From: Myxococcales bacterium
GTDB lineage: Bacteria > Myxococcota > Myxococcia > Myxococcales > Myxococcaceae
Assembly: GCA_030681895.1 (NCBI GenBank)
Contig: JAUXRI010000090.1
Location: 18,044 to 82,043 of the forward strand
Reading direction: 5' to 3'
DNA length: 64,000 bases
Of the stretch, positions 33,983-42,800 are shown piece by piece. The position numbers and the translations under genes are program-made. Numbering within the stretch: position 1 is the first letter of the stretch; every line of letters starts with the position of its first letter. The notes beneath the pieces were generated by a model, which worked only from the letters and a program-made list of their open reading frames with translations, searched no databases and was not told the DNA's origin.

Positions 33983-35715
33983 CTCATTGCCTCGTGGGGC
34001 GGGGCGTTGGCTGGAGTCACATTCACCACCACGACGAACGCGGCCGCGGCGAGCCCGAGCAACCCGAGCCCTTGAAGACGTGGGCCGAGCAACAGCTGAC
34101 CCATGCCGAACAGCGCCGCGTAGACCGCCACGATGCCGGCGAGCCACCCCACCCACGACGACGCGCCGTTGGCCGCGGCTTCGACCGGGAGCCCGGTGCG
34201 GACCGCGAACGCTCGCCAGCCGATGCCGCCTGGCCTCGTGCGCTCGTAGAACGTTCGCAGGTGCGCGTCGGGCTCGGGCTTCGTCAGGAACGTCACCGCG
34301 AGCCAGCCCACCGTCGTCACGCCGGTGTTCACCAACATCAACTGCGCGCCGCCGAGCGAGGTCGACGGGTCGAACACTCCGAGGACCGTGAGGACGAGGA
34401 AGCTCACCAGCGAGAAGCCCATCGCCGAGATCTCCGACCACGCGTTCACCCGCCACCAGTACCAGCGCAGCAGGTAGACGGGCCCTGTGCCTGCGCCGAG
34501 CGCGATGAGCACGCGCCAGGCTCCGTCGACCGAGCCCACGCGGTAGAGCGCGTACGTCGACGCGCCAGAGAGCACGAAGAGGCCGACTGTCACGAACCGC
34601 GAGAGCCGCACCAGCTTGTCTTCCCGCACCGCCACGAAGCGCGCTGCCACGTCGTTCACCAGATACGAGGCGCCCCAGTTGAGCTGCGTCGAGAGCGTCG
34701 ACATGTACGCCGCTGCGAACGCCGCGAGCAGCAGCCCCTTGAGTCCCGAGGGCAGCAACCCGATGGCCTTCACGAAGCCGACGCCGGGGTCCGCGAGCCC
34801 CGGGTAGAGGAGCGCCGCTGCGAGCGCGGTGAGAATCCACGGCCACGGGCGAACCGCGTAGTGCGCGACGGTGAACCAGAGCGTCGCGAGCTGGCCGTCA
34901 CGCTCGGTGCGCGAGGCGAAGATGCGCTGCGCGACGTAGCCACCGCCGCCAGGCTCCGAGCCCGGGTACCAGCTCGCCCACCACTGCACTGCCAGATACG
35001 AGAGCAGCGCCGTCACCGGCATCCACGTGGTGTCGGTCGGGAAGAACTCGAGCGCGTGGGCCGGCGTCTTCGCCACCAGCGCGTCGAGCCCACCGACGGC
35101 GTCGACCGCGTACACCGCGAGCACGATGCAGCCCGTCATCGCGAGGATGAACTGGAAGAAGTCCGTCACCACGACGCCCCACAGCCCCGAGGTCGACGCG
35201 TAGAGGACGGTGACCGCGAAGAGCCCCAACATGGCGATGAACGGGTCCATGCCCAGCGTCACCTCGAGCACCTTCACCATCGCCAGGTTCACCCAGCCGA
35301 TGATGATGAGGTTGATGGGCAACGCGAGGTACAGCGCGCGGAACCCGCGCAGCACCGCCGCCGAGCGGCCCGCGTACCGCAGCTCCGTCAGCTCGGCGTC
35401 GGTCTTCACGCCCGCGCGCTGCCAGAGGCGTGCGTAGAAGAAGACGGTGAACATGCCGCCCGCCACCATGTTCCACCACACCCAGTTACCGGCGATGCCG
35501 TGCTCGGCCACCAGCGCGGTGACGGCCAGCGGCGTGTCGGCGGCGAACGTCGTCGCCACCATCGAGGTGCCCGAGAGCCACCAGGGAAGGGAGCGGCCCG
35601 CGGTGAAGTACTCGGCCACCGAGCGGCTCGCGCGCCGCGCGAAGAAGAGGCCCACCGCCGCCGACGCGACGAACGAGGCCACCAGCACCACTCCATCGAG
35701 CGCAGTCAGCTCCAC
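33979..35715 (-). CDS. Sodium:solute symporter (SSS) family transporter
   Basis: 578 residues from a GTG start. About 13-14 transmembrane helices are visible. The family features are 'FARRASRSVAEYFTAGRSLPWWLSGTSMVATTFAADTPLAV' near the N-terminus (in pieces), the sodium-site helix and the long C-terminal helices. SSS members import sugars, amino acids or other solutes with Na+. The stop overlaps the ATG of the GH5-like gene by four bases, a strong sign of joint translation, so a mono- or oligosaccharide released by the glycosidase is the most likely substrate (inference). The C-terminus is hydrophobic to near the end. Confidence 0.9.
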   Translation of the reverse strand: MELTALDGVVLVASFVASAAVGLFFARRASRSVAEYFTAGRSLPWWLSGTSMVATTFAADTPLAVTALVAEHGIAGNWVWWNMVAGGMFTVFFYARLWQRAGVKTDAELTELRYAGRSAAVLRGFRALYLALPINLIIIGWVNLAMVKVLEVTLGMDPFIAMLGLFAVTVLYASTSGLWGVVVTDFFQFILAMTGCIVLAVYAVDAVGGLDALVAKTPAHALEFFPTDTTWMPVTALLSYLAVQWWASWYPGSEPGGGGYVAQRIFASRTERDGQLATLWFTVAHYAVRPWPWILTALAAALLYPGLADPGVGFVKAIGLLPSGLKGLLLAAFAAAYMSTLSTQLNWGASYLVNDVAARFVAVREDKLVRLSRFVTVGLFVLSGASTYALYRVGSVDGAWRVLIALGAGTGPVYLLRWYWWRVNAWSEISAMGFSLVSFLVLTVLGVFDPSTSLGGAQLMLVNTGVTTVGWLAVTFLTKPEPDAHLRTFYERTRPGGIGWRAFAVRTGLPVEAAANGASSWVGWLAGIVAVYAALFGMGQLLLGPRLQGLGLLGLAAAAFVVVVNVTPANAPPHEAMR

Positions 35716-35755
35716 GCGCGGCGTTGTCTCATGGTTCGACGGCGCCTCGGAGCGT

Positions 35756-36397
35756 TCATCGCCCCGTGCACCACGGCGTCGTGCCGTACATCGCGCGGAG
35801 CGAGGCGAGGTCGGCGCGCCCGGGCGTCGTGAGTCCCTCGGGCCGTGAGGTCACCGCGCTCACCATGTCCTGGCCTGTCGCGAGCCCCAGGGCCCGGCCG
35901 AGCCCTGCGACGAGCTGTCGATCCAGCGGCACCGAGTCACCGAACTCGACGAGCGCCTGCTTCAGCCGGGCCGTCTTCGCGTCGAAGGTGACCGTGGTGA
36001 CCGGAACGGCCGGACTCTGCGTCGACGCGCGAGCGACATGAATGCGCTGCTCCTCCGAGCTGATCAGCCCCGCGGAGGACTTCTGGTCGAGCTTCAGGCA
36101 CAGGCGCTCGCCGGCCGCCCGCTGCCAGTCCTTCACCGCCGCGAGCAGCGTGAGCGCCTCTGACGGCGAAAGCGTCGCATCGAAGGAGACGCGAACGCAG
36201 CCCGCGCAAGTCGCCCAGTGCAGCGGTTTGCCGTCATCGGTGGTCTGCATCGGCGTGTCGATGCTGGCTGGCGAGGTCGTGCAGGTCGACGCGCAGGTGG
36301 TGATGGGCGCAGGCGCAGCGATGGGCGGTGCATCGTCGACGACGTCGGAGCGGCCGCAGCCACAGAGCACGAAGACGATGGCGACGGCAGGGCGCAT
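35756..36397 (-). CDS. Matrixin-like lipoprotein with lost zinc-binding site
   Basis: 213 residues. The signal peptide has lipobox-like 'LCGC' (Cys14 probably lipidated). The C-terminal part aligns by eye with matrixin-type metalloprotease domains of myxobacteria. It has the 'ALGLA' helix core followed by a Met-turn-like 'DMVSAVTSRPEGLT' and the family end 'ADLASLRAMYG'. However, the zinc motif HExxHxxxxxH is replaced by 'AGLGRALGLAT', with all three His and the catalytic Glu gone. It should therefore be inactive as a protease and may serve as a binding protein or decoy. Pairs of Cys ('CASTC', 'CAGC') could be disulfide-linked. It is transcribed divergently from the small lipoprotein/SDR pair. 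Confidence 0.7.
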   Translation of the reverse strand: MRPAVAIVFVLCGCGRSDVVDDAPPIAAPAPITTCASTCTTSPASIDTPMQTTDDGKPLHWATCAGCVRVSFDATLSPSEALTLLAAVKDWQRAAGERLCLKLDQKSSAGLISSEEQRIHVARASTQSPAVPVTTVTFDAKTARLKQALVEFGDSVPLDRQLVAGLGRALGLATGQDMVSAVTSRPEGLTTPGRADLASLRAMYGTTPWCTGR

Positions 36398-36483
36398 GCG
36401 CCGCAGGTGATAGCGGCACGGCGCCCGACGGGACAGGCCGTCGTTGTCGATTCACCGTCACCGCGAGGCTAAGAGACTGGCCC

Positions 36484-36882
36484 ATGCTCCGCCTCGTGCT
36501 GCTCGTCATTCTTTCGCTCTCGGCGGCCTGCGGGCCGGCCACGCATCGCGTGGTGATGAGCGCCGAGAACAACTCTGGCCAGAGCGGCTTCGCGCTGCTG
36601 ACGCCGCTGTCGGGAGGCCGAACCCGCGTCGAGCTCGACATTCTTCCCGGGAACGACCCGCGCAAGGTCGCGGCGCACGTGCACGACTGGCGCTGTGGAG
36701 AGATTGGCGGCATCAAGGCCGGCCTCACCGTTCTCGAGCCGAACGCCGCGGTGAACGGGCACTTCACGTCGACCTCGGAGATTGCGCTCGCGCTCGACGC
36801 GATGCTCGAGGGCACGTTCGCCATCAACGTTCACGACGCGCGCGACTTCTCGCTCTACGTCTCGTGCGGGGAGATCAAGTGA
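36484..36882 (+). CDS. Small lipoprotein with His-x-His segment
   Basis: 132 residues. The lipoprotein signal ends in 'SAAC' (Cys16). The mature part is a compact beta-rich domain with 'AAHVHDWRCGEIGG' and a C-terminal 'GTFAINVHDA...LYVSCGEI'. This pair of segments recalls small secreted proteins of the type 'HVH..C...INVH...CGDI' that I have seen in other bacteria, some loosely grouped with CHRD-like domains; metal binding is possible but unproven. The stop overlaps the GTG start of the following SDR gene by four bases, so the two are translated together, although the link between them is not obvious. Confidence 0.75.
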   Translation: MLRLVLLVILSLSAACGPATHRVVMSAENNSGQSGFALLTPLSGGRTRVELDILPGNDPRKVAAHVHDWRCGEIGGIKAGLTVLEPNAAVNGHFTSTSEIALALDAMLEGTFAINVHDARDFSLYVSCGEIK

Positions 36883-37628
36883 CCGCGCCGTTTCGGCGGG
36901 CGCTCATCACCGGTGCCTCGAGCGGGCTGGGCCGGGCGCTTGCGCTGTGGTTCGCGCGTCAGGGCGTCGTGGTGTACGCCGCCGCGCGCCGGGCGGAGCA
37001 GCTCGCGTCGCTCAAGGCCGAAGCGCCGGAGCACATCATTCCCATGGTGCTCGACGTCTCGGACGCAGACGCCGCGCATGACGCGGTGCGCGCGTTGGAC
37101 GAGTCGTGTGGCGGCCTCGACCTCGTCATCGCGAACGCAGGCATCGGCGACCAGATGTCGGCGGAGAAGATCGAGTGGAGCCGGGTTCGCAAGGTGCTCG
37201 ACGTCAACGTGATGGGGGCGACGGCCACGCTGTGCGGTGCGCTGCCCGGCATGGTGGCCCGAAAGCGCGGTCACCTCGTCGGCATCAGCTCGCTCGCGGC
37301 CTCGGTCTCGCTGCCGCAGACGGCGGCGTACAACTCGTCGAAGTCGTTCCTCACGGCGTGGCTCGAGAGTCTGCGCCTCGACGTCGAGCAGCACGGCGTG
37401 GCGGTGACGGTGATTCACCCCGGCTTCGTGAAGTCCGAGCTGACGGCGAAGAACACCTTCCAGATGCCGTTCCTGCTCGAGACCGACGACGCCGCGCAGC
37501 GGGTCGGCCGCGCCATCACCCGCCAGACGCGGTTCTTCGCGTTCCCGTGGCCCATGGCCTTCGTGGTGTGGCTGGCCGGCGCGCTCCCGCGGCCGATTCT
37601 GCGCTTCTTCGCCCGCCGCACCCTCTGA
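36879..37628 (+). CDS. Short-chain dehydrogenase/reductase
   Basis: 249 residues starting at a GTG that overlaps the preceding stop (GTGA). The Rossmann fold shows the classical SDR nucleotide motif 'TGASSGLG' at residues 11-18. 'IANAGIGD' matches the NNAG motif, and Ser of 'GISSLAAS' with the 'YNSSK' motif supplies the catalytic Ser-Tyr-Lys. The C-terminal hydrophobic segment ('PMAFVVWLAGALPRPILRFFARR') suggests membrane association, seen in SDRs that act on lipids. NADP(H) preference is plausible from 'AARR' after beta2. The substrate is unknown. Confidence 0.92.
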   Translation: MTAPFRRALITGASSGLGRALALWFARQGVVVYAAARRAEQLASLKAEAPEHIIPMVLDVSDADAAHDAVRALDESCGGLDLVIANAGIGDQMSAEKIEWSRVRKVLDVNVMGATATLCGALPGMVARKRGHLVGISSLAASVSLPQTAAYNSSKSFLTAWLESLRLDVEQHGVAVTVIHPGFVKSELTAKNTFQMPFLLETDDAAQRVGRAITRQTRFFAFPWPMAFVVWLAGALPRPILRFFARRTL

Positions 37629-37691
37629 CGTCGCGGCGCGTGCTTTTCGGCGCTGGCTTTCGGCGCCTTGAGCGAAGCTCACGGCACCCCC

Positions 37692-39284
37692 ATGAGAACC
37701 CTCTTCGTCGTCGGCTCCCTCGTCGTGCTGGCGCTGTTGGCGGTCGGCACCTGGTTTCAACCCGTGGTGGCGCTGGGCTTCGTGCTGGTCGCGCCCCTCA
37801 TCATTCGCGGCGTGCAGGACATGGTGCAGACGAAGCAGGCGGTGCGGCGCAACTTCCCCATCATCGGCAACTTCCGCTACCTGTTCGAGCTCATCCGCCC
37901 GGAGATCAACCAGTACTTCGTCGAGTCGAACACCGACGGCACGCCGTTCAATCGAGACCTGCGCTCGCTGGCCTACCAACGCGCGAAGAAGGAGCCCGAC
38001 ACGGTGCCCTTCGGCACCAAGCTCGACGTGTACGAGGTCGGCTACGAGTGGGTGAACCATTCGCTCGCGCCGGTGCACGTCGACCCTGACGCGCTGCGAG
38101 TCACCGTCGGCGGCCCGCAGTGCTCGAAGCCGTACTCGGCCAGCATCTTCAACGTCTCGGCGATGAGCTACGGCTCGCTCTCGAAGAACGCCATCCTCGC
38201 GCTCAACGGCGGCGCCCAGCTCGGCGGCTTCGCGCACGACACCGGTGAGGGCGGCCTGAGCCCGTACCACCTCGAGCCCGGTGGAGACATCGTGTGGCAG
38301 CTCGGCACCGGCTACTTCTCGGCGCGCACCCTCGACGGGCAGTTCGACCCCGAGCGCTTCAAGGAGCACGCGGCCCGGCCGCAGGTGAAGATGCTCGAGC
38401 TCAAGCTGTCTCAGGGCGCCAAGCCCGGGCACGGCGGCATTCTGCCTGCGGCGAAGGTGACGCCAGAGATCGCGAAGATTCGCGGCGTACCCCAGGGCCG
38501 AGACGTGCTGTCACCGCCGGCGCACCGCGCGTTCTCCACGCCCATCGGGCTGCTCGAGTTCCTCCAGAACATGCGCGAGCTCTCGGGTGGCAAGCCCGTC
38601 GGCTTCAAGCTGTGCCTGGGCAAACGCCGCGAGTTCCTCGCCATCTGCAAAGCGATGAAGACGACCGGCATCGTGCCCGACTTCATCACCGTCGACGGCG
38701 GCGAAGGCGGCACGGGCGCTGCGCCGCTCGAGTTCTCGAACTCGGTGGGCGCGCCGCTGCGCGAGTCGCTCATCTTCGTGCACAACGCGCTCACCGGCTT
38801 CGCCGTGCGCAAACAGGTGAAGGTGTTCTGCAGCGGCAAGGTGGTGACGGGGTTCGACGTCATCTCGAAGCTGGCCATCGGCGCCGACGCCTGCAACTCG
38901 GCGCGCGCGATGATGCTGGCGCTCGGCTGCATTCAGGCGCTGCGCTGCAACACCAACGAGTGCCCCACCGGCGTGGCGACCCAGAACCCCGCGCTCGTCC
39001 TCGGGCTCGACGTGAACCACAAGAAGGTACGCGTCGCGAACTACCACCGCGAGACGGTGAAGTCGGTGGCCGAGATGGTTGGCGCGATGGGCCTCAAGCA
39101 CACCAGCGAGCTGCGGCCCTGGCACGTGATGAAGCGCACCGGCCTCGCCGAGGTGCGGCACTACGGAGCGCTGTTCGAGTTCATCGAAGAGGGCTCGCTG
39201 CTCGGCGCGACGGTGCCCGCGGCCTTCAAGCGCCCGCTCGACGCGGCGTCACCTGAGTCGTTCGCCTCGGGCGCGCGCGGGTAG
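37692..39284 (+). CDS. Glutamate synthase-like FMN protein
   Basis: 530 residues from ATG 37692; a TTG 24 bases upstream is less likely. One or two N-terminal membrane helices ('FVVGSLVVLALLAVGTW', 'VVALGFVLVAPLII') anchor a soluble domain equal to the FMN/Fe-S synthase region of glutamate synthase. 'MSYGSLSKNAILALNGGA' and 'KPGHGGILPAAKV' shape the flavin site, 'DFITVDGGEGGTGAAPLEF' is the FMN-phosphate region, and 'CIQALRCNTNECPTGVATQ' supplies the 3Fe-4S Cys. No amidotransferase domain or GltD partner is present, so it belongs to the free-standing FMN-binding glutamate synthase family, whose reaction is not settled. Confidence 0.9.
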   Translation: MRTLFVVGSLVVLALLAVGTWFQPVVALGFVLVAPLIIRGVQDMVQTKQAVRRNFPIIGNFRYLFELIRPEINQYFVESNTDGTPFNRDLRSLAYQRAKKEPDTVPFGTKLDVYEVGYEWVNHSLAPVHVDPDALRVTVGGPQCSKPYSASIFNVSAMSYGSLSKNAILALNGGAQLGGFAHDTGEGGLSPYHLEPGGDIVWQLGTGYFSARTLDGQFDPERFKEHAARPQVKMLELKLSQGAKPGHGGILPAAKVTPEIAKIRGVPQGRDVLSPPAHRAFSTPIGLLEFLQNMRELSGGKPVGFKLCLGKRREFLAICKAMKTTGIVPDFITVDGGEGGTGAAPLEFSNSVGAPLRESLIFVHNALTGFAVRKQVKVFCSGKVVTGFDVISKLAIGADACNSARAMMLALGCIQALRCNTNECPTGVATQNPALVLGLDVNHKKVRVANYHRETVKSVAEMVGAMGLKHTSELRPWHVMKRTGLAEVRHYGALFEFIEEGSLLGATVPAAFKRPLDAASPESFASGARG

Positions 39285-39296
39285 ACTGCCAGGCCC

Positions 39297-39845
39297 GTGA
39301 CGCCTCCCTGGTTTCCACCCTTCGAGCAGGCGATGGCCAGCGACCGGCCGAACCCGCGCGTTCAGGTGGCGACGGTGTCTGCCGATGGGGTTCCGTCGCT
39401 GCGCACGGTGGTGCTGCGCGGCCTGCTGGGTGACGGCACGCCGTACTTCTTCACCGACGCCCGCTCGCGCAAAGTCGACCACCTCGACGCGAACCCGCCG
39501 CACCTCGCGCTGCTGGCGTGGTTCGAGACGACGCATCAGCAGTTCAGGCTCAGTGGGCTGGCCACCGTTCACGGCGAGCAGGCGGCCGCGCCGTGGGACA
39601 CCTTGCGCGTGTCGCTCTGGGCCCGGCTCCCTCCGGCCGAACGTGCCCCTTTCTTCGGGCCCGCACCCGGGCGGCTCCTCGTCGATGCGCCGCCTGTCGA
39701 GTCGCTCGAGGTCTTGCCGAAGAACTTCGTCGTCGTGTCGCTCACGGTCGAAGACGTCGACTGGTTGGTGCTCGGGCCTCCGCACCAGCGCGCGTCGTTT
39801 CGGAAAGTCGGCGCGACGTGGCTGAGTCAGCACCTCACGCCGTGA
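39297..39845 (+). CDS. PNPOx-like FMN-binding protein (Alr4036 type)
   Basis: 182 residues from a GTG start, 12 bases after the previous gene. The split-barrel pattern 'VQVATVSADGVPSLRTVVLRG', 'PYFFTDARSRKVDHL' and 'LALLAWFETTHQQFRLSG' (short pieces) matches pyridoxamine 5'-phosphate oxidase-like proteins of the Alr4036 group, which bind FMN at a dimer interface. Whether it oxidises pyridoxamine phosphate is uncertain, because related proteins act on other substrates. Its position right behind the glutamate synthase-like flavoprotein suggests a shared operon of two flavin enzymes. Confidence 0.85.
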   Translation: MTPPWFPPFEQAMASDRPNPRVQVATVSADGVPSLRTVVLRGLLGDGTPYFFTDARSRKVDHLDANPPHLALLAWFETTHQQFRLSGLATVHGEQAAAPWDTLRVSLWARLPPAERAPFFGPAPGRLLVDAPPVESLEVLPKNFVVVSLTVEDVDWLVLGPPHQRASFRKVGATWLSQHLTP

Positions 39846-39848
39846 GCG

Positions 39849-42800
39849 TCACCGCACCACGCGGGCCATCACCTTCCACTGCGTCGCGGGCGGGCAGCGC
39901 TCCTGCCAGGTGATGACGAGCGCCTCGTTCACGATGGTGAGGCGAGGCCAGGCGGCTTCGCACGATGGCGTGGCGTCGAGCATCACCGGGTACGGCGCCG
40001 TGAAGCCGACGCGAGGAGGCCCGCCGAAGTCGGTGAAGCCAGAGCCACCCCCGAGCGGGCCGTACCGCAGCCACTGAAAGCGCACGTCGCCGCCCGCGCT
40101 GAAGACGAGGAAGGTGGTCTCTCCGAAGGTGACGACGTCGTAGCCCTGCACCGGGCCGATGGTGAAGACGCTGTTCCCTCCGGGGCCGTCGATTCGTTGC
40201 AGCGACAGCGCGCCGCCCACGCCTTCTTCGACCGCGACGAACTGCACGCCTCCGAAGTGGGGAATCGGCAGAATCGAAGTGACGTTGGTGAACGTCGAGG
40301 GGCGCGTCGTCCACACCAGGGTGAGCGGGTTGCGTTCACGAATGAGGAGCTGCTTCGTCGGGCCCGTCGCCGCGAACACCCGGTTCTGCTGGCTCGCGGC
40401 GAGTGACACCGTGCCGAGGCCCGTCGCGGCAGGCTCGGTGGCGAGGACGGATTGAAGGTCGGTGCTCAAGGTGTCGACGAGCAGCTCGCCGCCGCTGAGG
40501 CGAACGCTGCGCAGCGTGTCGTTCCACGCGTTGGGCACGCCGGCGACTCCGGGGAACGTCGACCAGGTGCCCGAGGGGCTGCGCCGCGCGTACGTCGTGC
40601 CGAAGCCGCCGTCGCTCGAGGTCGCCACCAGCAGCTCGGCTCCCGACCAGCTCACCCGAGTGCCGCGAGGAGACGCCTCGGCCGTCAGCCCCGACAGGCT
40701 CGGCGTCGACGTCAGCGAACACGTTGGTGCGCAGGTGGCCTGCGTCGCCGCGAGGTCGAGCCCCGCGAAACGAACGAGGCGCCCGCCCTGCGTGCCGACG
40801 AGCTCGAAGCCGGGCGTCGTCGAGGGGTTCACGCCGAAGAGCTCCTGTCGGGCTTCAGGGAGGACGCCGAGCGCCGCGACGATGGGCCGTGGGTCATCGA
40901 AGGCGCTGCTCGACTCGAACGGGCCGGCCCACACCGTCTGCACCACGGTGTTGTTGTTGGAGCCGACGCGGAGGGCGACCGAGGTGTTGGCAGGCGTGGC
41001 GCGGTCGGTGAGCGTCACATCGATGGGTGAACACGCCGTGAACTCGGTCGGCGTGTCGCGGTACCCGAAGAGCACCGACTTGCCCACCACGACGCCCAGG
41101 GCGAACGTGCACCCGCCGTTGCGTCCCGCGCCCGAGAGCAGCTCATCGCCGGTGACGCGGAAGCCGAAGGTGCTCGCGCGGGCGAGGTCGACTGACGAGC
41201 TCACCAGCTGAGGGTCGGCCGCGTCGTTGAGAATCAGCGCTGCGGTGGCCGAGAGCACCGGAGGGTCGAGCGGCGCCTGGCCGGTTGCCTGCACGACGCA
41301 GCTCACCGGCACGTTGGGGCCAACGACGGCGGGCGCGAGGAATTGTGGTGAGGCGCCGTTCGCGCCGATGAGGGGCATCGAGGGCGTGCAGCTCCACGCG
41401 AGCGTGTACTGCGGCGATGGAATCGAGGTGGTGACGGCGCTGCGCAGCACCACGGTCGGCGGCGTGCGTCCGACGGCGATGGGCGAGAGGACACCGGCGT
41501 CGAGGCTCCAGTTGTCCGGGTTCGCGCCGCGCACCGTCCAGAACTGAGACGATGGCGCCGAGCGCACGCCGATGGAGTTGGTGACAGACAGGCTGACGCT
41601 CCCGAGCAGGTCGGGCGAGCCGAAGGCCACCGCAGGCGCGCGCCACGTCGCGAGCCCGCCGTCGATGGTGAGCACCCCGCCGGTGCCGGTCGCGAGCTGC
41701 CAGTCGAAGGCGACGATGGGAAGGCCCGCGTCGTCGAAGGACGTCGAGGTGAGCGACACCAGCTGGCCACCGGCGATGAGGCCACCGTCAGGCGTGAAGC
41801 GAGCGACAGGCGGGCCACCGACGCCGACCCGAACGGAAGAAGGGGCGCTGCTCACCCCGAGCTGGTCGACGACCACGAGCTCGAGCTCGACGACGTTGCC
41901 GATGGCGGGCGCGGTGAAGGTGGTCTGGGACAAGAACGAGTTGTTGGTGCTGAGCGTCACGGGTGGTCCGGTGCGCTGGGTCCACCGGTAGAGGAGCGGG
42001 AAAGCGCCCGTGCTGTTCGAGCCGCTGACTGTGACGAGGGAGTTCGCTGCGACGAAGGCGGGGCCAGTCGCGACGGCGATGGGCACGACGCCCGCGTCGA
42101 CGGCGCTGCCTCCAGCCGTCGAGCCACCTGCGCTGCCGCCCGCCGTCGAGCCACCTGCGCTGCCGCCCGCCGTCGAGCCACCTGCGCTGCCACCGGCCGT
42201 GGAGCCACCTGCGCTGCCACCGGCCGTGGAGCCACCTGCGCTGCCACCCGCTGTCGAGCCACCCGCGCTGCCACCCGCTGTCGAGCCACCTGCGCTGCCA
42301 CCGGCCGTTGAGCCACCTGCGCTGCCACCCGCCGTCGAGCCACCTGCGCTGCCACCGGCCGTCGAGCCACCTGCGCTGCCGCCACCGGCCCCGAGGCCGC
42401 CATCGAACGGCGGCGTGTCGAAGAGGCTGATGGGCCGTCCCGTGCCGTCCGCGAGCGCGATGACGCCGAAGTCCGTTTCTCCTGGAGGCAGAAGCACGTT
42501 GATGAAGCTGACGCCGATGGCGCCCGGGTGTTCGAACGCGAAGGAGAAGAGCCCGGCCCGCAGCCCGGTCGCGGCGAAGCGACCCTCTGCGTCGACTGGC
42601 AACATGCGCTCCCCACTGGTGCCGCGAAGTCGCGCCTGCGCGTCGCCCGCGGGCGCGCCACCGAGGACCTTCAGCTGTCCCTTCACCGAGGCGGGCGAGG
42701 TCGCTCCTGGCTCGAGGCGAACGGCAGGCAGCGTCTTCTCTTCGGCGGGCCCCAGCTCGACGTCGACGGACGCAGGCGTGAAGCCCTCGGCGAAGAACGC

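Noticed and set aside
32909..34846. GH5 gene extended to a 645-residue frame
   Set aside because: The extra N-terminal 288 residues are the shadow of the symporter gene; ATG 33982 has a ribosome site and a signal peptide.
33994..35832. 612-residue plus-strand frame opposite the SSS symporter
   Set aside because: Arg/His/Glu-rich with no hydrophobic pattern; the minus strand encodes a clear multi-helix transporter.
42115..42384. Possible CRISPR array
   Set aside because: Units are contiguous 27-bp repeats without unique spacers and are in frame within a coding gene.
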